Below the pieces are notes generated by a model. The model saw only the letters and a list, made by a program, of their open reading frames with translations, ran no database searches and had not been told where the DNA came from. From JAFGTE01 sp965369305 (GTDB lineage Bacteria; Patescibacteriota; Gracilibacteria; UM-FILTER-43-11), in NCBI GenBank assembly GCA_965369305.1, contig CBDUQG010000001.1:1-36414 (forward strand): a stretch of 36,414 nucleotides of DNA, in the 5' to 3' direction. The position numbers and the translations under genes are program-made. How positions within the stretch are numbered: position 1 is the first letter of the stretch; each line of letters begins with the position of its first letter. This document shows positions 6,753 through 14,850 of this stretch, in pieces.

Positions 6753-8108
6753 ATGGCTGCACTTGTCGGCAAAATCAGAGACCTTTTCTCAGACCTTTGG
6801 CTTGAGCTTGAGCTGATGTTCAGCCGTAAGTCGAAAAAGAAGGCTGAGCTCGCTCCTGAGCAAGCGGTTGAGCCGACTGCTCAAGCGCCCGAGGCGACGC
6901 CGGGAGTGATGCAGGTTAACACGGCTGCTGTGCCTAAGGCCGATGGCACTGCTGTGCTCATGGATGCCCAAGCCAAAAAGGAAGCCGCCAAAAAGGAAAG
7001 ACTTAAGAATACCAAGCTTTCCTATGGCCTAAGGCATGTGAAGCTATCCAAAAAAGGCCGACTCTATTTTTATGACCAAATGTCCACCTTGGTGGGGTCT
7101 GGAGTGCCTTTGATTGACGCTCTGTCGCTCGTTCAGGCTCAGGAACGAAACAAGATGGTTAAAAAGCTCTATGCTGAAATGATCCATGAAATCAATGCCG
7201 GGATGTCCCTGGCAGAGTCTATGGAGATGTTCCCGCATGTCTTCCCGCGAATGCAATCAGCTCTGGTGGAAGCGGCAGAAGCTTCCGGAAACCTAAAAGA
7301 AGTGCTTTCTGAACTCGTGGAAGAAATGGAGTCTAGCCAGGACTTCCTCAAAAAAGTCACCGGCGCCATGGTTTATCCGGTCATCCTGCTGGTACTAGCC
7401 CTCGGACTCGTTACCGGAATGATGACTTTTGTGATTCCGAAGATTGCCGGTATGTATGAACAAGCCAATGTAGAATTGCCGGCAGTGACCCAAATGGTCA
7501 TCAATATCAGTGACTTCATGGTCAATCAGTGGCACATCCTTTTGGGGGCCACGGTGGGAATTGTGCTGATTCTCTACATATTTTTTGGTAAAACCCACCC
7601 AGGTCGACTGATTTGGGAGAAATTCGTCAGCATTGTTCCGGTGGTAGGGCGAATTTCCAAGGAAAAGAACATTATGATGATTGCTTCTAATATGGCCATG
7701 CTCATGCGTAGTGGGGTGCTCATCACTGAAGCTTTTGCCATAACCAAAAACACGGTAAATAGCCTGCATTACCAAAAATCCCTCGAAGAAATTCGCCAAG
7801 GGGTTGTGATGGGTAAAGAAGTCTCTCAAATGATGGGACTTGAGGATATCCGTGCTCAGAAATTCAAGGAACACAAACTCTTCCCGCTCCAAATGGCTCA
7901 GCTCATTCACATTGGTGAAACAACTGGTAATATTGCGAACATGCTCGACAAGGTGAAAAAGAACTACCATAAGAGCATCGACTACACCCTGAAGAATATT
8001 TCAACGGTGGTTGAACCACTCATGATCTTCATCGTGGCAGCGCTGGTTGGTACCATTCTGATGGCTGTCATGCTGCCATTCTTCTATATCGGATCAACGA
8101 TTGGCTAG
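6753..8108 (+). CDS. pilC: PilC/GspF-type inner-membrane platform protein
   Basis: The 451-residue protein has two copies of the GspF domain. The first starts near residue 105 (FYDQMSTLVGSGVPLIDALSLV), the second near 305 (IASNMAMLMRSGVLITEAF). There are three main membrane spans: about 205-235 (YPVILLVLALGLVTGMM), 255-278 (ILLGATVGIVLILYIFFG) and the C-terminal end (EPLMIFIVAALVGTI). The motif LIHIGETTGNIANML is diagnostic for the family. It sits in the membrane under the pilus and couples PilB motion to pilin addition. The first 100 residues are a charged Ala/Glu/Lys linker, longer than usual and similar in style to the PilB N-terminus; these tails may interact (inference). Confidence 0.95.
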   Translation: MAALVGKIRDLFSDLWLELELMFSRKSKKKAELAPEQAVEPTAQAPEATPGVMQVNTAAVPKADGTAVLMDAQAKKEAAKKERLKNTKLSYGLRHVKLSKKGRLYFYDQMSTLVGSGVPLIDALSLVQAQERNKMVKKLYAEMIHEINAGMSLAESMEMFPHVFPRMQSALVEAAEASGNLKEVLSELVEEMESSQDFLKKVTGAMVYPVILLVLALGLVTGMMTFVIPKIAGMYEQANVELPAVTQMVINISDFMVNQWHILLGATVGIVLILYIFFGKTHPGRLIWEKFVSIVPVVGRISKEKNIMMIASNMAMLMRSGVLITEAFAITKNTVNSLHYQKSLEEIRQGVVMGKEVSQMMGLEDIRAQKFKEHKLFPLQMAQLIHIGETTGNIANMLDKVKKNYHKSIDYTLKNISTVVEPLMIFIVAALVGTILMAVMLPFFYIGSTIG

Positions 8109-8114
8109 TTCGGG

Positions 8115-8120
8115 TATAAT
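8115..8120 (+). promoter_or_regulatory. -10 element placing a leaderless start at the methyltransferase gene
   Basis: TATAAT lies exactly six bases before the ATG at 8127, so the predicted transcription start coincides with the A of the start codon. No convincing -35 is seen 16-18 bases upstream. The same geometry is found before ribE and before the gene ending at 35931. Confidence 0.55.
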
Positions 8121-8126
8121 TGAGGC

Positions 8127-8837
8127 ATGCGAAAAATGTATGCCAAAAACATCGCCCAGCAAGTGAAGGATTCTTATTCTCAGTTTGCCCAGCAGTTCGA
8201 CCAAACCCGCCGTCAGCAGTGGGCCGAATTCGACCACTTTTTGGCGTACACCCGTAAGCAGGCCAAGGTGCTTGATTTGGGCTGTGGTAATGGGCGGCTT
8301 TACGAATTCCTTCAGCCAAAAGAAGTCAGCTACTTAGGCATCGACCACAATTCGCACCTCCTCGACTTGGCCAGGAAGAATTTTCCTGAGGGCCACTTTC
8401 AGCTGGATGACATCATGGACCTCAAGCTCGAAGAGGAGGGGTTCGATAACATTTTCTGCATTGCGGCTTTTCATCACATTCCCACCAAAAAGATGCGTCG
8501 AAAAGTGCTGGATGATCTCCATCAAGCTCTCAAGCCAGATGGCGTCTTTATTCTGACTGTCTGGAACCTTTTTCAGTTCAGATACTGGGGGCCACTACTC
8601 AAAGCAGTCCTTCGATCTGTATTAACACTGGGCCTGAAGGGTTCCTGGAACGACCTCTGGATCAAGTGGGGGAGTTATCCCCTCAAGCGCTATTACCACG
8701 CCTTTTTACCCAAAGAGTTAAGTGCTTTATTTAGCCCAGATCTTTGGGAAATCGAAGAATTTTACTTTACGCGGAAAGGAAATCGAGTAAGATGGTTCAG
8801 GTCTTTTAATCTAGTTTTGATCGTTCGAAAAAAATGA
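8127..8837 (+). CDS. Class I SAM-dependent methyltransferase (Trm9/UbiE-like fold)
   Basis: The 236-residue protein has the SAM-binding motif I VLDLGCGNGRLYEF near residue 48, the acidic loop GIDHNSHLLDLARK, motif II region FDNIFCIAAFHHIP and a post-motif ALKPDGVFILTVWN. The FHHI..VW pattern is like the tRNA wobble-uridine methyltransferase group (Trm9/ALKBH8 methyltransferase domain), but substrate cannot be told from sequence. The C-terminal third (YYHAFLPKELSALF) completes the domain. Its stop overlaps the start of the WecG-type gene by four bases (ATGA), so the two are co-translated and may act together in envelope glycan synthesis instead. Confidence 0.85.
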   Translation: MRKMYAKNIAQQVKDSYSQFAQQFDQTRRQQWAEFDHFLAYTRKQAKVLDLGCGNGRLYEFLQPKEVSYLGIDHNSHLLDLARKNFPEGHFQLDDIMDLKLEEEGFDNIFCIAAFHHIPTKKMRRKVLDDLHQALKPDGVFILTVWNLFQFRYWGPLLKAVLRSVLTLGLKGSWNDLWIKWGSYPLKRYYHAFLPKELSALFSPDLWEIEEFYFTRKGNRVRWFRSFNLVLIVRKK

Positions 8838-9667
8838 AAGAAAAAGTGAACATCGCCGGGGTGGAATTTGATGCTGTCCGCTATGAAGACGTGCTGACAG
8901 CCGTCGGTGTATTCGTGGGGCAAGAGCACAAAAAGCATATGATTGTGACGCCTAATCCCGAAATGGTGGTCCATGCCCAAAAAGACAACGCTTTTAAGAG
9001 AGTGCTTAATTCAGCGTCTCTGGCTGTGCCGGATGGCATTGGTATTCTGTGGGCCGCCCATTATTTGAACAGGGATCCTGCCAAGAATCGCTGGGTCGAA
9101 AAGATCAAAGTTCTAAGCACTCTTTTTCAGGTCCTCTTCAAGATGAAGGCTATTTACAAAGTGCTACCGGCTCGTGTGACAGGAGCTGACTTACTCTTTA
9201 GAGTCGTTGAAGAGAGTCAAAAGAATGGCTGGAAAATCTTCCTTCTCGGGGCCGCTCCTGGAGTGGCTGACATCGCCATCGAACGCCTGCTTAAGCGCTA
9301 TCCGCAGGCCATTTTTGCCGGTAGTTTTGCAGGCACACCCGCCGAAACTCACGAAGACGAGCTCTGCGAACGTATCCGAAATGCCCAGCCTGATATTCTG
9401 TTTGTGGCTTATGGCAGCCCCGCTCAGGAAGAGTGGATCAGCCGTAATCTCGACAAACTTGGCTCGGTTAAGGTGGCCATTGGAGTGGGCGGTGCCATTG
9501 ATTTTGCCGCAGGGAAAGCAAAAAGAGCCCCAAAGCTGCTCCGCAGTCTTGGTTTGGAATGGTTCTGGAGACTTGTTACGCAGCCTAGTCGCTTTAAGCG
9601 CATTTGGAATGCTACCTTTGTCTTTGTCAGACTGATTTTCAGATTGAAAGCAGGGAAGCGCTCATGA
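8834..9667 (+). CDS. WecG/TagA/CpsF-family glycosyltransferase (GT26)
   Basis: The 277-residue protein transfers a sugar, in known members an N-acetylmannosamine or related sugar, onto a lipid-linked intermediate at the inner leaflet. Motifs: PNPEMVVHA near residue 38, ASLAVPDGIGILWAA, RVTGADLLFRV, FLLGAAPGVAD, PDILFVAYGSPAQEEWI and AIGVGGAIDFAAGKAKRAP, then the C-terminal GLEWFWRL with basic residues (QPSRFKRIW) that binds membrane. All are standard for GT26 and the length fits. It overlaps the upstream methyltransferase by four bases. The pair suggests synthesis of a surface polymer or glycolipid. Confidence 0.94.
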   Translation: MKEKVNIAGVEFDAVRYEDVLTAVGVFVGQEHKKHMIVTPNPEMVVHAQKDNAFKRVLNSASLAVPDGIGILWAAHYLNRDPAKNRWVEKIKVLSTLFQVLFKMKAIYKVLPARVTGADLLFRVVEESQKNGWKIFLLGAAPGVADIAIERLLKRYPQAIFAGSFAGTPAETHEDELCERIRNAQPDILFVAYGSPAQEEWISRNLDKLGSVKVAIGVGGAIDFAAGKAKRAPKLLRSLGLEWFWRLVTQPSRFKRIWNATFVFVRLIFRLKAGKRS

Positions 9668-9714
9668 TAGACTGAGAAACACGATATTAAGAAAGTTCGT
9701 CCTCCCCAGAAGCT

Positions 9715-10335
9715 ATGGACAAAGACGGACACGACTTTAAAGGCCAGCTGAAATACGAGCACTTCCAGTTCTTCTTCCGCAAACACTGGGTCAAGTTCAT
9801 GGAGCCCATTCTTTTCAGCATACCGGTTGGTCTGATGATCTTTGCAGTTCTTGTTTTCTTGGGGCGGTTAACGCTGCTAGTCGACTATGAATTCATTCGA
9901 GCCTTTTACGTGCATTTCACCCTGCTCACATCCATCGGCTTTTTGCTCCTAGCCAGCCTCCAGCTGATCAACTTCTACTTCGACATGGTCATCATCACCG
10001 ATTCAAGAGTTCTCGTGGTCCGTAAGACCGTTTTTTTAAAAAATAACTCAGACGCCATAGATCTCACTAAGATCCAGGACATTGCCGTGGATAGCCGGGG
10101 TATTCTTTGTAACTATCTGCGTTACGGTAAGCTGGTCATCACCTTATCAACCTCGGCACCGCCCATCGTGATCACCTATGTTCCGAATCCTCATTACTAC
10201 TTAGAATGGAGTAATCGAGTGAAACGAGAGCACATTCTCAAGCGCCGTTCAGAGCGACTATCGGCCAGGTCAGAAGATAAGGGGCAGGCAGGCAGCTCGG
10301 AGTACCTGCAGGATATCAGGAATCTAAACCTATGA
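9715..10335 (+). CDS. Bacterial PH-domain (bPH2/YdbT-type) membrane protein, copy 1
   Basis: The 206-residue protein has a short cytoplasmic start, two membrane segments (ILFSIPVGLMIFAVLVFLG and LLTSIGFLLLASLQL, residues ~30-85), then a beta domain beginning MVIITDSRVLVVRK and DLTKIQDIAVDS, the signature of the bacterial PH (DUF304-type) domain. It ends with a charged tail. Members are small membrane proteins of unclear function. The next gene is a paralogue with the same plan, so they may form a hetero-oligomer (inference). The start ATG is 47 bases after the glycosyltransferase stop. Confidence 0.82.
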   Translation: MDKDGHDFKGQLKYEHFQFFFRKHWVKFMEPILFSIPVGLMIFAVLVFLGRLTLLVDYEFIRAFYVHFTLLTSIGFLLLASLQLINFYFDMVIITDSRVLVVRKTVFLKNNSDAIDLTKIQDIAVDSRGILCNYLRYGKLVITLSTSAPPIVITYVPNPHYYLEWSNRVKREHILKRRSERLSARSEDKGQAGSSEYLQDIRNLNL

Positions 10336-10388
10336 TTTTGGTCTATTTTCTGCTAAAAATAAACTGATCAAAATCCTATTTAACTATC

Positions 10389-10970
10389 ATGGACTTCCCC
10401 GGAAAACAGCCTGGTGAAAAGGTGCTCATGGTCATTCGTAAGCATCCCATTGTCTACATCCGAAATTTATTGATTTTTTTAGTGGCAGCCATTCTTCCGC
10501 TCATGATTTTTCTCATGATCTGGTCTAGCAATTTCCCGCTTTCGCAAGGGGGTACGGTTAGCACAATCGGTTACCTGGGGGCCAGCCTCTACTTTCTTTA
10601 CAGCTTGGCACTGCTCCTCATCAGTTGGTTGGATGATGAATTCGATCTCTTTATTCTGACTGACCACCGGCTCATTGACATCACGCAAGTGAGCTTCTTA
10701 AAGCGAACAGTGGCCACCACACCACTCGATCAGATTCAGGACACTACTAGTGATATCAACGGAGTTTTGCCAACCCTGCTTAACTACGGATCGGTGGATG
10801 TGCAAACCGCCGCGGGGGTTGCCAGTAGCTTCACCATTGACCATGTTCCGGACCCCGCCCTCATCGCCAGAAAAATACTCAACTACGCAGAAGAAAAGAA
10901 GGGCCCTGACTACATTGATCCGCCGGTGGGGGAAGGCTTTCCTCAACCTAATGTACGAAGTAGTCAATAG
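10389..10970 (+). CDS. Bacterial PH-domain membrane protein, copy 2
   Basis: The 193-residue paralogue of the preceding gene has the same order: a short basic start (PGEKVLMVIRKHP), two membrane spans (YIRNLLIFLVAAILPLMIFL and YLGASLYFLYSLALLLI), then FILTDHRLIDITQ, PLDQIQDTTSDINGVL and a LLNYGSVDVQTA turn typical of the bPH2 fold. It is 53 bases from the previous gene and 59 from the next. The TDxRLI...DLxxIQD blocks align between the copies, indicating an old duplication. Function is unknown. Confidence 0.82.
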   Translation: MDFPGKQPGEKVLMVIRKHPIVYIRNLLIFLVAAILPLMIFLMIWSSNFPLSQGGTVSTIGYLGASLYFLYSLALLLISWLDDEFDLFILTDHRLIDITQVSFLKRTVATTPLDQIQDTTSDINGVLPTLLNYGSVDVQTAAGVASSFTIDHVPDPALIARKILNYAEEKKGPDYIDPPVGEGFPQPNVRSSQ

Positions 10971-11029
10971 AATCAACTTTCATTTTTCAGAAAATCCCGT
11001 AGCATGGAAGTCACCTCTGAATTTTTTAT

Positions 11030-12874
11030 ATGCCTTCAAACCCGAGCCAAGTCAGCAGCGGGCGGGAGACTTTTGGTCCCCGTGAATCCAGCGCTCTAAA
11101 GAGCGTGCTCAGCAAAAACCGCATGAGCCAGGTTCGTCGTGAAATAGGCATCATCGCAGACCGCTCCTACCGAGACCACCTCATTAATGATGAGGCCTAT
11201 CAAGGATATCGAGAATTGGCCGAAGGCCGTGAAGCTCACGCACTGAGTGCCGATATGCTGGAAAGCACCCGGTCCTTTGCCAAGAAACATGAGCTTAAGG
11301 CGGTACGTGTTCACCAAAAGATTGAGGCTGCCATGCGAGAAGGTTATGCCAGTGAGGCCGATGAAGAATTCCTGATGGAAAACCTGGTCACCGACAACAT
11401 CGAATTTGCCATGAAAGCCGAGCAAGTAGAGGGAATCATCGAAGCTAAGCTGGCCCGCATGAAAGCAGATAGGCAGACTTACGACAAATTAGTCGCTCAT
11501 CCACTCATCCAAAACATTGGCTATCTCAAGGTCGATGCAACGACCAAGATCGGCTTCCCGGATGCAAAAGAGTTCATGGAAATGACAGTGCCAGAGCGAC
11601 GGGAGATGCTAGCCAAAATCCAGGAAGCTTTACCAAAGGCAGAGCAGTTTGCCAGCCAGACAGAAGCCATCGAAGACACCAAGCTCACTCAGGACTACCG
11701 CCGAAAACTCGATTCAGCCCTGGAGCGAAGGGTTATTGGTAAAGTGACCTATCAAAAATTCCTTGATGGCTTTCAAAAAGTTGATCACGACGAAAAAAAG
11801 TACTGGCTCGAAGAATTCGATGCCCAGATGGAGCGCTATGGAACACTGTGGACCCAAATTCGAAGTGAGCTCAAGGGGCCTGCTCTAGCAAGTATGGAAG
11901 GTAAGTTGAACCAGATGGGCTACTCTGAGCTTTTTGCAGAGTTCGGCAAGGCGAAGGAGCTTGAATCAAAAAAACTTAGCACCTCGTATGTCAGTGAGCT
12001 CGAATCCTATCGCGAAAAAGGAGTCATTGGGCGTCATACCCTTGGCCAGTTCGTGGTCTGGATGAATCAGCAAGATCTGGCCAGTCAGTACGAAGCGCTG
12101 GGCCAATTACCCGACCAAATGGCTCGGTACGAAAAGCTCTGGGACGATGTGAAAACACTAAGCCCTAAAGATCAAAGATCTCTGAAGTCCAAAATTGATG
12201 TTTGGGGCTACACCGAGCTCAATCAGGAATATCGCAAACTGGCCGGCTTGCCTCTACAGGATGCCCAGGCAAATAAGATGGAGGAGGCACTTAGTCAGAT
12301 CAAATCGGCTGAAATTCGGGAGGCCATCATAGAAACTGACGAAATACTCAGCGATCAAGGGGCCGAGAAGAAAAAGACTTTTACCAGTCTGCTCGACAAG
12401 ATGTTCAGCCGAGCAACCCAAAGTTCCTTCGACGCGACTAGCTTTGAAACCCAGATCAGGGAGAGGGTGTCTGAAAACAACTCCGAAGTGGAGCGCAGTA
12501 CGAAAAGTCGTGAAGCCAGCGACGAAGTGAATCTGACTCAGATTCAAGAGGATGCAGACATGCTTGAAGACAATGGGAAGGCAGAAGTCATTAAGGACAA
12601 TGGTTTTTTGCAAGTAGAATCAGAAGATCAAAAAGGGGATGTACAGCGGGATATTCAGGTAACGGTTAATGAAGAGGACGGTATGAAGCGCTTCCTCAGC
12701 GAAAACGGGCGACATCATTATCAGGCAGAAAACGATGGCGGTAAGGATGATTTGTCACTAGCCATCCAAGCCGGCTCCGGACGAACTGTCGAACTCGATT
12801 TACAGGAAATACGCGCTCTCCAAAAGTACCTTAAGCTTAGTGAGCAGGATAAGTCAGAAGATCAAGCAGCTTAG
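11030..12874 (+). CDS. Large helical hypothetical protein with degenerate internal repeats
   Basis: This 614-residue soluble, highly charged, almost wholly helical protein matches no family I recognise. Two clear internal repeats of about 95 residues lie at roughly 225-315 and 320-410: RRVIGKVTYQKFLDGF with ERYGTLW and MGYSELFAEFGKAKEL, then KGVIGRHTLGQFVVWM with ARYEKLWDDV and WGYTELNQEYRKLAGL. A weaker unit may precede them (AKEFMEMTVPERREML). The C-terminal 200 residues are acidic and low in complexity. No signal peptide or membrane span is present. It follows the PH-domain pair and meets the glycogen operon tail to tail with a four-base overlap. A scaffold or surface-linked role is possible but not shown. 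Confidence 0.8.
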   Translation: MPSNPSQVSSGRETFGPRESSALKSVLSKNRMSQVRREIGIIADRSYRDHLINDEAYQGYRELAEGREAHALSADMLESTRSFAKKHELKAVRVHQKIEAAMREGYASEADEEFLMENLVTDNIEFAMKAEQVEGIIEAKLARMKADRQTYDKLVAHPLIQNIGYLKVDATTKIGFPDAKEFMEMTVPERREMLAKIQEALPKAEQFASQTEAIEDTKLTQDYRRKLDSALERRVIGKVTYQKFLDGFQKVDHDEKKYWLEEFDAQMERYGTLWTQIRSELKGPALASMEGKLNQMGYSELFAEFGKAKELESKKLSTSYVSELESYREKGVIGRHTLGQFVVWMNQQDLASQYEALGQLPDQMARYEKLWDDVKTLSPKDQRSLKSKIDVWGYTELNQEYRKLAGLPLQDAQANKMEEALSQIKSAEIREAIIETDEILSDQGAEKKKTFTSLLDKMFSRATQSSFDATSFETQIRERVSENNSEVERSTKSREASDEVNLTQIQEDADMLEDNGKAEVIKDNGFLQVESEDQKGDVQRDIQVTVNEEDGMKRFLSENGRHHYQAENDGGKDDLSLAIQAGSGRTVELDLQEIRALQKYLKLSEQDKSEDQAA

Positions 12875-14850
12875 TCCTCCTTTCGAAGCTCTTTCAGTTT
12901 TTTATCGTATTGAAGCACGGTATCCACGAAGGTGGCATGGGACCATGTTAACGGTGCCACCGAAAGCGGCTCCCCATTAAACGGGCTCACCTGCTCTGGC
13001 ATGATTCCAGCTTCGTTGGCCTGATCAACAGCCCACTTAAGGGTGTTGCGTACCTCCTTCAAGTCAGCTTCATTCTTGGCAAGGGCCAGTTTCCACTGCG
13101 CGTGCCACAAGGTAGTGATAAGCCAGGGGTTTCCCGGAATGTCATGGTAATTACCAGCCACGCGCTGATAGTCATCATTTTCACTACGGGCCATTCCTCC
13201 CACATGAGTATTAATCTTCAGGCTTTCATGAATTGCTTCGTTGGTGCGGATGATTCGCTCATCATCTGGTGGCAAAACACCCATCATCCATAGCGCATGC
13301 ATACTAGCATCCAGGCTGTAATCCTTAGTCATTTCCTTGGTCTTGGAATTCACTTCCAGACGCTTCAGGAAGCGACCCTCTTTTTCGTCATATAAGTGCT
13401 TAAGAATAGCTTCTTTGATGCTTTCAGCAGCCTTTTTGTAGCGATCTGAATGATTGAAGTGACCGATAATAGACGAAAGACGGTAAGCTGCTTCGAGTCC
13501 GGCATAAGTGCAGGCAGCGGTGTAGGCAAAAATACCTCGTTCACGTTCCCAGAGGTCATAGGTGGGCAGTGGCAGACCTGTTTTTTCATCCACAAAATGA
13601 CTCATAAAATTTCCGGCAGCTCGAATAAGAGGCTCATACATTTCCTGAATAAACTCAATATCTTTGTAATGCTGCCAGTGATTCCAAAGGGCGTAGGTCA
13701 CAATCGCTGTTTCATCTTCCTGAATCGGCATCTGCATTTCGCCGTTTTTGTACCAGGCATGCCAGCTTGAACCAACCGACTCATCAGGGTTGTACTTGTG
13801 TAGCAGGTAACCTTCGTGAGTCATGGTATCCGCGCAAAACTGGAAGAATCGCTTGGTGATTTCACCATAGCCAGCGCGGTCTAGCGCAATGCTCACCCAG
13901 GCCCCATCACGTGGCCACATGTAGGTGTAAGTATCCTTATTAAACTTCATAATGTCCGAATCGTTGGCAGCAATAATCGCACCACGATTATCAATCTGAG
14001 TTCGAACAATAAGCAGACTCTGCTTATATTCCTTAAGCAGGTCGGGATCAACCTGTAGATCTTTCTCAGTTTCTTTGTTCACCCAGCTGATCCAGTAGTT
14101 GATGGTGTTTTTGAGAAGCTTCTCAGGCCCTTCATGAAGAATGAACTCGTGCATGTCTTCCACGTCATTCAAATCTTTTCCGGCACAGATCCAAACATAA
14201 AGCACTTTTTCTTCCATAGCTTTTAGCGGCACTCTGAATTCCACAGTAGAATCCACACTACCTTGCTCAATCGCATGTTCATGAAGATGACCGTCTTCAG
14301 CATCTTTCCAGGTGCCTTCAAGTCCTCGGTATTCACTTTTACCAGTAGTAAATGAGTCCACACCAGCCTTGCCGTCCTGCATTCCAGAAATCCAGAAGTA
14401 GCGGCGCTTGCGGTAGTGAACCATGGCTTTGAATTCCGGTTCATAAAAGGCCGTGTCTTGTTGCTTGTCGCCGTACAAGTGAAAATCCTGATTGAAGTAC
14501 ATCTTCACCTCACGATCGTAATTCGCTTCGTTGCGGATTTTGACCTTTCGCATGAAGAGATTTTCACTGTGATAAACAAAGTCATTGAAATCCAGGCGAA
14601 TCAGCAGTTCTTCATTCCGGGAAACCGCATCAGTCACCAGCGTTTCCGGTAGATACTTAGTGCTGTGATCCCATGAGCTATCAGTTAGCCAAGAGAACTT
14701 ATTGTCGACATGTACACCTACTCTGTGCCAGTGCTGAAAATCAATATGATCCTCCATGCCCACATACGGAAAATAGAGATCTTCCAAAAGATTATTGTGG
14801 TTCATGCAGGCTAATAGATTCCCGTTTCCTGTGACGGCGGCTCGTGGCAT
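12871..14850 (-). CDS. Glucoamylase-type glycoside hydrolase, family GH15
   Basis: The 659-residue enzyme has an N-terminal beta-sandwich domain (to about residue 270) and a C-terminal (alpha/alpha)6 barrel. GH15 motifs seen: YTYMWPRDGAWVSIAL, SSWHAW followed by MPIQEDETAIV, the general-acid region TYDLWERERGIFAYTA near residue 430, and the base region MPEQVSPFNGEPLS then PLTWSHATF near 617-640. Such enzymes release glucose from alpha-1,4-glucans. No signal peptide is present, so it acts on internal glycogen. It starts one base after the GH57 stop, completing a GT4-GH57-GH15 operon. The two-domain form is the bacterial/archaeal glucoamylase type. Confidence 0.94.
   Translation of the reverse strand: MPRAAVTGNGNLLACMNHNNLLEDLYFPYVGMEDHIDFQHWHRVGVHVDNKFSWLTDSSWDHSTKYLPETLVTDAVSRNEELLIRLDFNDFVYHSENLFMRKVKIRNEANYDREVKMYFNQDFHLYGDKQQDTAFYEPEFKAMVHYRKRRYFWISGMQDGKAGVDSFTTGKSEYRGLEGTWKDAEDGHLHEHAIEQGSVDSTVEFRVPLKAMEEKVLYVWICAGKDLNDVEDMHEFILHEGPEKLLKNTINYWISWVNKETEKDLQVDPDLLKEYKQSLLIVRTQIDNRGAIIAANDSDIMKFNKDTYTYMWPRDGAWVSIALDRAGYGEITKRFFQFCADTMTHEGYLLHKYNPDESVGSSWHAWYKNGEMQMPIQEDETAIVTYALWNHWQHYKDIEFIQEMYEPLIRAAGNFMSHFVDEKTGLPLPTYDLWERERGIFAYTAACTYAGLEAAYRLSSIIGHFNHSDRYKKAAESIKEAILKHLYDEKEGRFLKRLEVNSKTKEMTKDYSLDASMHALWMMGVLPPDDERIIRTNEAIHESLKINTHVGGMARSENDDYQRVAGNYHDIPGNPWLITTLWHAQWKLALAKNEADLKEVRNTLKWAVDQANEAGIMPEQVSPFNGEPLSVAPLTWSHATFVDTVLQYDKKLKELRKED

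Noticed and set aside
7395..7970. 191-codon minus-strand ORF opposite pilC
   Set aside because: His-rich, unlike any protein, and fully antisense to a well-conserved family; a shadow.
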